From contig MHHC01000009.1 of the NCBI GenBank assembly GCA_001805885.1, positions 1-10,820 of the forward strand: a DNA stretch of 10,820 nucleotides. Reading direction: 5' to 3'. Source of the DNA: Omnitrophica WOR_2 bacterium RIFCSPLOWO2_12_FULL_51_24. GTDB taxonomy: Bacteria > Omnitrophota > Gorgyraeia > Pluralincolimonadales > Pluralincolimonadaceae. Below are positions 1-6,218 of this stretch, one piece after another (within the stretch, counting starts at the first letter, position 1; each line of letters starts with the position of its first letter). The position numbers were made by a program, and so were the translations under genes. The notes beneath the pieces were generated by a model, which was not told where the DNA came from, searched no databases, and worked only from the letters and a program-made list of their open reading frames with translations.

Positions 1-113
1 ACTGAAAGCATAGGCGCCCTGCCGTATCTTTCCTTTATGGCGGCTACCTCGCGCTTCAACTGCGCTTTTAATTTAGAAGCAAGTTCTTTTCCGTTAAGTA
101 TCTTAGCCGTCAT
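1..113 (-). CDS. folD: FolD, methylene-THF dehydrogenase / methenyl-THF cyclohydrolase (N-terminal part only)
   Basis: Only the first 37 codons are in the window; the gene runs off the left edge. The translation begins MTAKILNGKELASKLKAQLK and continues to RAPMLS, which matches the conserved FolD N-terminus (M-x-A-x-I-L-x-G-K-x-[LV]-A, followed by a basic helix and a G-R-x-P-x-L segment). FolD is a cytosolic bifunctional enzyme that interconverts methylene-, methenyl- and formyl-tetrahydrofolate using NAD(P). The ATG at 111-113 overlaps the 3' end of fchA by 11 bp and sits about 8 nt after a G-rich stretch (GGGGGGT) that may act as ribosome binding site. It is the third gene of a fhs-fchA-folD operon, which supports the call. 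The catalytic Lys and Rossmann part lie outside the window, so activity cannot be judged. Confidence 0.85.
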   Translation of the reverse strand, partial: MTAKILNGKELASKLKAQLKREVAAIKERYGRAPMLS

Positions 114-570
114 TTGCGAGACCCCCCGCTGCTTTGGCCGACGCCCGTAAAAACAATTCCGCCGCGGCCATATCCCCCCTCAGATTATTATTTCCGATCT
201 TTTTGAGTCTCATGCATATTCTCACGCCTTGCGCGGAAAGTTTCGATATTTCAGCTGCGCAGTCCGAAGCCTTCCTCATTGAGGCGCCGCTCTTTGTCCT
301 GGCGTATTGATTGTAAGTCTTCGCGTCCTTTTCAATATAAGCGCACAATTTATTCCTCAACGCCTCCGATCCTTTGGCGATCGCTTTGGCTTCTTTTTCA
401 TATCTCCTGTATTTCTTTTTTCCTATCGTGAAATTCGCGACCTTTACGATAAGCGCCGAGCCGAGAGCGCCGGCCAACGCGGCCGCGGCCCCTCCGCCCG
501 GCGAGGGCTTCCTTGCGCTCAGTTCTTTTACGAAGAGATCTATTTTGTTTTTCGCGCTTATATCAGCCAT
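103..570 (-). CDS. fchA: FchA-like cyclodeaminase/cyclohydrolase family protein (methenyl-THF cyclohydrolase), compact form
   Basis: This 155-residue protein belongs to the FTCD_C / FchA family of formimidoyl-THF cyclodeaminase and methenyl-THF cyclohydrolase. The signature near residues 22-37 (KPSPGGGAAAALAGALG) is the family's P-[ST]-P-G-G-G-x-x-A-A-L-x-G-A-L-G motif, followed by ANFTIGKKKY and then D-A-x-x-[YF]-N around residue 82. Family members are usually about 180-210 residues. This one is short, with a contracted middle linker and without the last 35 or so residues that normally follow the final helix. The ATG at 568-570 overlaps the fhs stop by one base (TGATG), so translation is probably coupled; a GGGG stretch lies about 8 nt upstream. 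Between fhs and folD the likely role is interconversion of formyl/methenyl-THF rather than histidine degradation; no hut genes are seen. The shortened C-terminus is odd (see findings). Confidence 0.85.
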   Translation of the reverse strand: MADISAKNKIDLFVKELSARKPSPGGGAAAALAGALGSALIVKVANFTIGKKKYRRYEKEAKAIAKGSEALRNKLCAYIEKDAKTYNQYARTKSGASMRKASDCAAEISKLSAQGVRICMRLKKIGNNNLRGDMAAAELFLRASAKAAGGLANDG

Positions 571-2249
571 CAGAACAGCCCCGTTATGTTCCCGTCGTTA
601 TCTATGTCTACGCGCTCTGCGAGCGGCACCTTCGGCATCCCGGGCATAAGGTTTATCTCGCCGGTCAACGCGACAAGAAATCCCGCCCCAGCCGACACTT
701 TTACTTCCCTGACCTTGAGGCGCCATCCTGAAGGCGCGCCTTTTACCTTAGGATCGTCGGTAAGCGACAGGTGCGTCCTCGCCATATTCACCGGAAGCTC
801 GTCATAGTTGTTCTCGCTAAGAAAAATTATATCGTCTTCGGATGTGCCCACGTAAACCACACCTTCAGCCCCGTATATCTCGGATGCGATCTTCTCGATC
901 TTCTCCTTTATCGAAAGGCTCAGGTCATAAAGCGGCTTGAATTTCGACGGATGCTCCTGCATCGTGGCGATCACCGCCTGCGCGAGTTTCTCTCCGCCTT
1001 CTCCGCCCTTCGCGACCACTTCCGTTATCTCGGCCAAAATACCCTTTCTCCTGCAAAACTCCTTTATCTCGTTCAACTCGTTCTCCGAATCCGCGGGGAA
1101 CCTGTTTATCGCTACGACAGGCCATATGCCCATCTTCTTGACGTTCTCGATATGCCGTTCGAGGTTAGGCAGCCCGTTTCTCAGCGCATCCAGGTTTTCT
1201 TTCTCGAGGTCTTCATCCGTCGCGCCGCCGTGCGCCTTTAGTGCGCGCGCGCTCGCGACCACGACCGCGCAGTCAGGTTTGAATTTGCCCTGCCTCGTCA
1301 CCACATCGCAGAATTTCTCAAAACCCAGGTCGGTCCCGAAGCCGGTCTCGACGACCGCGTAATCGGCGAGCTTGAGCGCCATCTGTGTCGCCAGGACGCT
1401 GTTCGTCCCGTGCGCGATATTCCCGAACGGCCCCATATGCACGAAGACCGGCTGGCCTTCAAGCGTCTGGACGATATTGGGCTTTATCGTATCCTTTAAG
1501 ATCGCCGCCATCGCGCCCACGACCTTCAATTCCGAAGCGGTCACGGGCCGGCCTTTATTAGTAAACCCGACTATTATCTTTCCAAGCCTCTCTTTGAGGT
1601 CCTTATATCCGGTCGTAAGGGCGAGGCACGCCATTATCTCAGATGCGGCCGTGATGTCAAATCCCTCGCGCCTCTTCACCGCGCCTTCTGTCATGCCGAC
1701 CTGTATCTCGCGCAGGCTCCTGTCGCAGAGGTCTATCGTCCTGCGCCAGATCACCCTTTTCGGGTCGAGCTTGAGCGCGTTCCCCTTCGCCAGATGGTTA
1801 TCGATAATGGCGCTCAAAAGGTTGTGCGCCGCCGTGATCGCGTGTATGTCACCCGTAAAATGGAGGTTTATATCCTCCATCGGCAGGACCTGCGCGTACC
1901 CTCCGCCGCACCCGCCGCCCTTAAGCCCTAATGCCGGCCCCAGCGACGGTTCGCGGAGGCATAAGAAGACGCGCTTTTTAAGACGCCCGAGCGCCTGCGT
2001 AAGGCCTATCGAGACGCAGGTCTTACCCTCTCCGTGCTTGGTCGGCGTCATGGCCGTGACCAGGATAAGTTTCCCGTCAGGGCGCTGCTTCAACCTCTGA
2101 AGGACGGCCAGCGTGACCTTGGCCTTAAAATTGCCGTAAAGCTCGAGCTCGTCGGCGTTCAGGCCGGCTTTCGTCGCAACCCCAACGATCTGCTTGGGAT
2201 GCGTGAGCTTAGCTATCTCTGATGTAGAATGAGGCTTTTTAGCGAACAT
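570..2249 (-). CDS. fhs: Formate--tetrahydrofolate ligase
   Basis: 559 residues, the normal length for the monofunctional bacterial enzyme, which condenses formate and THF with ATP to give 10-formyl-THF in the cytosol. The P-loop-type nucleotide site is TPTKHGEGKT at residues 68-77 (most relatives have TPTPAGEGKT). It is followed by LREPSLGPALGLKGGG and GGGYAQVLPMEDINLHFTGD, both strongly conserved in the family, and by ALKAHGG, the HIEN helix and the C-terminal ending DIDxDGxITGLF. The start ATG at 2247-2249 has an AAAGG Shine-Dalgarno-like element 6 nt upstream, and a good promoter lies immediately before it. It is the first gene of the folate operon, with fchA coupled through TGATG. This step is shared by the methyl branch of the Wood-Ljungdahl pathway and by plain one-carbon supply for purines and fMet. 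The window has no CODH/acetyl-CoA synthase, so acetogenesis cannot be claimed. Confidence 0.97.
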   Translation of the reverse strand: MFAKKPHSTSEIAKLTHPKQIVGVATKAGLNADELELYGNFKAKVTLAVLQRLKQRPDGKLILVTAMTPTKHGEGKTCVSIGLTQALGRLKKRVFLCLREPSLGPALGLKGGGCGGGYAQVLPMEDINLHFTGDIHAITAAHNLLSAIIDNHLAKGNALKLDPKRVIWRRTIDLCDRSLREIQVGMTEGAVKRREGFDITAASEIMACLALTTGYKDLKERLGKIIVGFTNKGRPVTASELKVVGAMAAILKDTIKPNIVQTLEGQPVFVHMGPFGNIAHGTNSVLATQMALKLADYAVVETGFGTDLGFEKFCDVVTRQGKFKPDCAVVVASARALKAHGGATDEDLEKENLDALRNGLPNLERHIENVKKMGIWPVVAINRFPADSENELNEIKEFCRRKGILAEITEVVAKGGEGGEKLAQAVIATMQEHPSKFKPLYDLSLSIKEKIEKIASEIYGAEGVVYVGTSEDDIIFLSENNYDELPVNMARTHLSLTDDPKVKGAPSGWRLKVREVKVSAGAGFLVALTGEINLMPGMPKVPLAERVDIDNDGNITGLF

Positions 2250-2260
2250 GGTGAACCTTT

Positions 2261-2289
2261 ATTATAGGAAAATAACCCGGATTTTGCAA
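2261..2289 (-). promoter_or_regulatory. Sigma70-type promoter of the fhs-fchA-folD operon
   Basis: On the minus strand TTGCAA (2289-2284) and a perfect TATAAT (2266-2261) are separated by exactly 17 bp. The -10 box ends only 11 nt before the fhs ATG, so a start 6-8 nt downstream would give a leader of about 4-5 nt. That conflicts with the AAAGG element located between the -10 box and the ATG being used as a full ribosome binding site. The match is strong, but promoter activity is inferred. Confidence 0.65.
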
Positions 2290-2301
2290 CAGCAAAATCT
2301 G
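2278..2301. promoter_or_regulatory. Palindrome overlapping the fhs -35 box (possible operator)
   Basis: CGGATTTTGC - AACA - GCAAAATCTG is an inverted repeat with eight perfect inner pairs (2280-2287 with 2292-2299), one G-T and one outer C-G pair around a 4-nt centre. It covers the complete -35 box of the fhs promoter (2284-2289). No T-run follows on either strand and no gene converges on it, so it does not look like an intrinsic terminator. A repressor or activator site is the more natural reading, but no regulator is known from the window. Confidence 0.4.
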
Positions 2302-2302
2302 C

Positions 2303-2316
2303 TCAATATCTATTGA
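2303..2316. promoter_or_regulatory. Small palindrome overlapping the -35 box of the plus-strand promoter
   Basis: TCAATA-TC-TATTGA is a perfect 6-bp inverted repeat with a 2-bp centre. Its right arm overlaps the TTGAAA box at 2313-2318. It is short enough in AT-rich DNA to be chance. It is listed because a second, larger palindrome sits on the opposite promoter's -35 box only 1 bp away. Confidence 0.2.
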
Positions 2317-2340
2317 AAAAAAGGTATCGTGATGTATAAT
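2313..2340 (+). promoter_or_regulatory. Sigma70-type promoter of the FkbM methyltransferase gene
   Basis: TTGAAA (2313-2318), a 16-bp spacer and a perfect TATAAT (2335-2340) lie directly before the ATG at 2349. Only 8 nt separate the -10 box from the ATG, so the predicted transcript start is within about 2 nt of the start codon, which implies a leaderless mRNA. In agreement, no Shine-Dalgarno sequence precedes the ATG; the only AAGG, at 2321-2324, is 24 nt away and would not be transcribed. Confidence 0.6.
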
Positions 2341-2348
2341 AGTGCACT

Positions 2349-3125
2349 ATGAACCTGGAATATGTAAAAAATAGAATAAACGAACTTGCTTTTGATTACA
2401 TTATCGATATTTATGCCGATAGACAAAAAGATTTCTTTTTTGTGGAGATAGGAGCTCACGATGGCATATCCGGCGATCCGATACATGCGTATATTATAAA
2501 ATATAAATGGAAAGGTATTTTAGTCGAACCCGTAAAATACTTGTTTGATAAGTTAGTAACTAATTATAAGGGGCAAGAGAACTTGATCTTTGAAAATGTC
2601 GCGATAGGGAACAAAAATGAAATTAGAGATTTATACCGGCTTAAACAAACTGGAGATATCATGCCGGCATGGTATGAGGGGTTAGGATCTTTTTATCCCG
2701 ACGTAGTATTAAAACATAAGGCTTTCATTCCTAACATAGAAGATTATTTAATAACCGAAAGAGTAAAATGTGTGACACTTAAAGATTTGCTGCAGAAATA
2801 TAATATAATAGATATAGATTTGCTGCAAATCGACGTAGAAGGCTATGAATATGAAATTATAAAATCGATAGATTTTAATGCGATTAGGCCAAAAATAATA
2901 CATTACGAAAACAAACATTTAAATATAAATGATAATAAAGGATGTGATGCCCTTCTCAAGACAAAAGGGTATACTGTATTTGATAGTCATACTGTAAATG
3001 ATCTCGAGGAAACAGTCGCTTTTTTGAACTCATTCGAGATAAGCATGCGTTTATGTATGCGCATCCTGTTTCATATATCAGGGAGAATATTGTATAGACT
3101 GACCTTGCAAGGGCATCGTGCTTGA
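2349..3125 (+). CDS. FkbM-family SAM-dependent methyltransferase
   Basis: 258 residues with the Methyltransf_21/FkbM fold. Motif I, FVEIGAHDGISG (residues 31-42), is the SAM-binding loop, VEP (59-61) is the acidic end of strand 2, and LLQIDVEGYEYEIIKSI (158-174) is the family's hallmark IDVEG[YF]E segment. Members O-methylate sugars or small secondary metabolites, often in glycan biosynthesis; the substrate here cannot be read from sequence. The ATG at 2349 is the first in-frame start after a TAG at 2340-2342. The gene is the only one on the plus strand and is far AT-richer than its neighbours: by direct count 21 G+C of 60 at 2401-2460 and 13 of 60 at 2881-2940, against 40 of 60 at 1321-1380 in fhs. 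This suggests recent acquisition. There is no signal peptide. Its stop lies 7 bp from the convergent stop of the next gene. Confidence 0.9.
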   Translation: MNLEYVKNRINELAFDYIIDIYADRQKDFFFVEIGAHDGISGDPIHAYIIKYKWKGILVEPVKYLFDKLVTNYKGQENLIFENVAIGNKNEIRDLYRLKQTGDIMPAWYEGLGSFYPDVVLKHKAFIPNIEDYLITERVKCVTLKDLLQKYNIIDIDLLQIDVEGYEYEIIKSIDFNAIRPKIIHYENKHLNINDNKGCDALLKTKGYTVFDSHTVNDLEETVAFLNSFEISMRLCMRILFHISGRILYRLTLQGHRA

Positions 3126-3132
3126 AGTAAAT

Positions 3133-5157
3133 TTATTTGATCAAGAACGTCGTGAGGCCGGAGAATCTGGCTTTGACCCATATTACCGCGGAATCGCCCT
3201 CTATCGCGTAGCGGTAGTCGAGATCTTCCTTCAGGGTCTTGCCGTTCATATTTATCGAGACGGGAAAATTACCCCAGTTCCTGATGATAAAGACCGGGTT
3301 GATGACGATGGATGACATGATCTTAGGATACATCGTGAAATGGCAGCCGCGATCCGACTTGTCCGTCTCGAATACGAGAGCCCGTTGGTAGTAGTCGTTT
3401 TCGACGAACTCGGCGTTCTCGTCTATCATGGTGGCGTCGCCGGGAGAGATCCATGATGATGTCCTGTCGCGCACATACTGGCTCTCCCCCGATCCACTCA
3501 TCCCCACAAGCATAGCCCATGTAGTCGGACCCTTCACTTTAGGATGGCCGGCGACGGGAAGCAATGGAGTATGCCCCGGCTCGCGGATATACTTCCCCTT
3601 TGTCTTGTCGGGCTCTTCATACGGCATCTTGCTTATCGGCCAGTGCGAGAATACCCCGAAATCTCCCTCAAATTCGTTCCCGCCCTTCGTCTCAAACGCC
3701 CAATCCTCGCCGTAATTGCCCGACCAATCCTTAAACGGCGCCGGGAAAGTCTTTTTATATGCGTCCTCGCCCTGCGCGAAGACTTCAAATACGGCAGGCC
3801 TATTCTTGAGGTTTATGCGGCATATCGCCTCGGGCCAGTTCTTCGTATCCTCATCCCTTTTTGCCGGCGGCTGATCCTTAGAAAGGTCCCAGGAATAATC
3901 TACCCTCTTGCCGTCGAGATTAAGGATCGAGACCGCCTTTTGCTCTATTATCTCAGACGGTTTCACGCCGCCCCGCCTTACGACCCCCAGCTCCGATATC
4001 CCGTTCCAGCCGGTCTCATATTTAGTAGTGGTTATCGGGGTATACGTGACTTTACGTACACCTATCCCGTCCGGATAGAAACAGTACCATTCATCCACAT
4101 AAGGCTTTTCGATCGGGTCCATGCTCCACCATCGGTATTCGGGATCCGCGAGCACATAGCGCCAGCGTACGATCACCCGGGCCTTATTCGACTCGACGAT
4201 CTCGGCTTTGGTCCAGCGCAATAAACGGTCTCCCGTTGGCTCATCGCTGCCTTCTGTCCCGCCGCCCCGTATCTCGCAGAATCCGTAATATACCGCGCAT
4301 TTGTCGTCTATGTGCCACCATGGGATATATTCCGCCTCGCTCCAGAATACAAATTTGGCCTTCTCGTAAAACGGGAATTCCCTGTCGAATGTTACGACGA
4401 CGGCGTCGCCGGAAAACCCGGAGAAGGTATAATCGCGCCTGGACGCCTTAAAACCTGTATTTTTGTCAGGCCCGTCATCTTCCGGGGTCAGCATGACCAT
4501 CGGTCTTATGAAGACCGCTTTCGCGGTGAAGTCGCCGTTGCTTTTGACATAAGGATAGAAATAGAACGGCCTGTCGTCCCAATCGGGAAGCGTGGAGAGT
4601 TCCATCCATCCTTCCTTCTTTTCTCCGTCGACCTTTCTCTCATATTTGTAATAAAAGTGGAAACAACCGGATTTCTCATCCTTTAGTATGCGCAGGGCTT
4701 TCGCTTCGCGCCCGAAGGAATCGTTGTTCAGGACATATTCAAAGCGGGGATCCCCCTTGGCGCCCTTCCGCGTAAAATCCTGCCCGTCCCCTATGGCAAA
4801 AACCCTGACCGTCTCATTGCCGTCGCCGTCCGTCTTCCTCTCAATACCTACGAAATTCGACGGGTCGGGCTTGCCGCCGTTGTCCTTGAATAGGATCATG
4901 CCGCAGGGGCCCTTGTCAGATATTATCTCTGCCTGCGCGTCAAAATTCCCGCTGAACTTACTGGGATTGTACAGGCCGAACGCGCCGGCCTTGTCGAGGG
5001 AGAGGATGATCCCCTCTTCGTTTTCGGCGGCCAGGCCGCCTTCTGTCGCGGAGCCGAAATAATACGGCTCCCATCGTTTCGCCTCCTCGGAAAGGCATAT
5101 GCCCTGTATCAGGATCAAGGCGAACGCAAAGACGGCTATCAATTCTTTCTTCCTCAT
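3133..5157 (-). CDS. Large exported protein of unknown function
   Basis: 674 residues. The N-terminus MRKKELIAVFAFALILIQGICLSE is a classical Sec signal peptide (basic n-region, hydrophobic core at about 6-20); the Cys at 21 lacks a proper lipobox. Residues 30-220 are beta-rich and glycine-rich with phrases such as GLYNPSKFSGNFDAQAEI and FVGIERKTDGDG, reminiscent of concanavalin-like jelly-roll domains. The centre (about 265-370) is Trp/Tyr-rich: FVFWSEAEYIPWWHIDD, a run ARVIVRWRY near 326-334, then VDEWYCFYPDGIGVRK at 354-369. From memory this core resembles large uncharacterised secreted proteins of Planctomycetes and Bacteroidetes, but I cannot name the family. No transmembrane segment follows the signal, so it is probably periplasmic or secreted. 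The ATG overlaps the rlmN stop by 4 bp (ATGA) and has an AGAAGGG ribosome binding site. Last gene of the long operon; an exported glycoside hydrolase lies two genes upstream, so a carbohydrate role is possible but only inferred. Confidence 0.85.
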   Translation of the reverse strand: MRKKELIAVFAFALILIQGICLSEEAKRWEPYYFGSATEGGLAAENEEGIILSLDKAGAFGLYNPSKFSGNFDAQAEIISDKGPCGMILFKDNGGKPDPSNFVGIERKTDGDGNETVRVFAIGDGQDFTRKGAKGDPRFEYVLNNDSFGREAKALRILKDEKSGCFHFYYKYERKVDGEKKEGWMELSTLPDWDDRPFYFYPYVKSNGDFTAKAVFIRPMVMLTPEDDGPDKNTGFKASRRDYTFSGFSGDAVVVTFDREFPFYEKAKFVFWSEAEYIPWWHIDDKCAVYYGFCEIRGGGTEGSDEPTGDRLLRWTKAEIVESNKARVIVRWRYVLADPEYRWWSMDPIEKPYVDEWYCFYPDGIGVRKVTYTPITTTKYETGWNGISELGVVRRGGVKPSEIIEQKAVSILNLDGKRVDYSWDLSKDQPPAKRDEDTKNWPEAICRINLKNRPAVFEVFAQGEDAYKKTFPAPFKDWSGNYGEDWAFETKGGNEFEGDFGVFSHWPISKMPYEEPDKTKGKYIREPGHTPLLPVAGHPKVKGPTTWAMLVGMSGSGESQYVRDRTSSWISPGDATMIDENAEFVENDYYQRALVFETDKSDRGCHFTMYPKIMSSIVINPVFIIRNWGNFPVSINMNGKTLKEDLDYRYAIEGDSAVIWVKARFSGLTTFLIK

Positions 5158-6212
5158 AATCGACCCTTCTCCGTTTCGCGCAGGCGTAATTGTCCGCAGG
5201 CGGCGTCGATGTCGGCGCCGCGCTGTGCCCTTATCGTGGAATTTATCCCGCCCTTCTCTAGCAATTCCTGGAAATCCCTCGATTCCCCGTATGACGGCGG
5301 CGAGTAGGAAAGACCGGATACCCGGTTGAACGGGATAAGGTTAACCTTGCAATTTAACCCCTTCAGCAGCCTTACGAGGTTTTGGGCATTCTTGGGAGAT
5401 GAGTTCAAATTTTTTATGAGCACATATTCGAAGGTGATGATCCTGCCTTTCTCTTTGGTGTATTCGCGGCAGACATCCATCAATTCTGCGAGCGGATATT
5501 TTCTGTTTATCGGCATAAGCATAGACCTTACCTCGTCGGTGGCGGCATGCAGGGATATGGAAAGTTCGAACTGCGCTTTCTCCTCCATATATCTTTTTAT
5601 CCCAGGGATATATCCCGCCGTCGAGACCGTTATTTTCCTCGCGCCTATGCCGAACCCGTGCGGGGAATTGAGCGCTGCGATCGCCTTCATGACATTGTCG
5701 TAATTGGCAAGCGGCTCTCCGGTTCCCATCATTACCGCGTTGGTGATACGCTGCTTAGTATCATCCTGTATCCCGAGGGCCTGGTCGAGTATCTCGCCGC
5801 AGCGAAGGTCCCTTTTTATTCCCAGAAGTCCGCTTGCGCAGAACTTGCACCCGAATGCGCATCCGACCTGTGACGACAGGCATATCGTCTGCCTGCCTGT
5901 TATATCCTTTGCCGGGATAAGGACGCCCTCGACCGTCTCGCCGTCATTTAATTTAAATAGGTACTTGCGTGTGCCATTGAGTTTGGAGATCTGCGTCTTT
6001 ATTATCTCCGATCCGGTGATGGAGAATTTATCGCTGAGGTAATCGCGGAGTTTTGCGGGGAGGTCTGTCATCTGGCCGAAGGATCTAATCCCTTTCTGAT
6101 ATATCCATTCGAAGATCTGCTCTGCCCTGTAGGGAGGTTCTTTCAGGCTCTTTAAGCGGGCCTTAAGCTCCTCGAGCGAAAGGTCCTTGATGTCATCTTT
6201 TTTCCCGGCCAT
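5154..6212 (-). CDS. rlmN: RlmN, 23S rRNA A2503 / tRNA A37 C2-methyltransferase
   Basis: 352 residues, normal length. This radical-SAM enzyme methylates C2 of A2503 in 23S rRNA and, in some bacteria, A37 of certain tRNAs. The radical-SAM cluster motif is C118-x3-C122-x2-C125 in QVGCAFGCKFCASG. MMGTGEPLANYDN (161-173) is the GEPL-type SAM-binding segment, and SISLHAATDEVRS (218-230) and NLIPFNRVSG (291-300) are family signatures. C339 in RGADIDAACGQLR matches the cysteine that carries the methyl group in the two-cysteine ping-pong mechanism. VEGVLIP (94-100) contains the conserved Glu thought to act as base. The ATG lies 6 bp after the stop of the glycoside hydrolase gene and has no obvious ribosome binding site, so it probably depends on coupling. 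Its stop overlaps the next gene by 4 bp. Assignment to RlmN rather than Cfr rests on overall similarity and housekeeping context. Confidence 0.96.
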   Translation of the reverse strand: MAGKKDDIKDLSLEELKARLKSLKEPPYRAEQIFEWIYQKGIRSFGQMTDLPAKLRDYLSDKFSITGSEIIKTQISKLNGTRKYLFKLNDGETVEGVLIPAKDITGRQTICLSSQVGCAFGCKFCASGLLGIKRDLRCGEILDQALGIQDDTKQRITNAVMMGTGEPLANYDNVMKAIAALNSPHGFGIGARKITVSTAGYIPGIKRYMEEKAQFELSISLHAATDEVRSMLMPINRKYPLAELMDVCREYTKEKGRIITFEYVLIKNLNSSPKNAQNLVRLLKGLNCKVNLIPFNRVSGLSYSPPSYGESRDFQELLEKGGINSTIRAQRGADIDAACGQLRLRETEKGRL

Positions 6213-6218
6213 CTGGGT

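Noticed and set aside
1239..1256. Alternating GCGCGCGCGCTCGCG tract as a structural DNA element
   Set aside because: It is within fhs coding for an Ala/Arg-rich stretch and is explained by codon choice in GC-rich DNA.
1372..2100. 242-codon open frame on the plus strand opposite fhs
   Set aside because: It is a mirror of the highly conserved fhs gene in high-GC DNA, has low-complexity Arg/Pro/Ser-rich translation and matches no family; fhs explains the region.
2278..2301. The intergenic palindrome as an intrinsic terminator
   Set aside because: No T-run follows on either strand and both flanking genes are transcribed away from it.
2284..3112. TTGCAA at 2284 and in the tail of the methyltransferase gene as direct repeats bounding an insertion
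   Set aside because: Only six bases match and the surroundings differ; this is expected by chance.
3121..3145. CTTGA...TCAAG inverted repeat as a bidirectional terminator
   Set aside because: Five-base arms with a 15-nt loop and no T-tract are too weak; the inner TTGATCAA is a common short palindrome.
3544..4224. 226-codon plus-strand open frame inside the exported protein gene
   Set aside because: The opposite strand carries an intact 674-residue protein with a signal peptide and ribosome binding site; this frame has neither and looks like a shadow.
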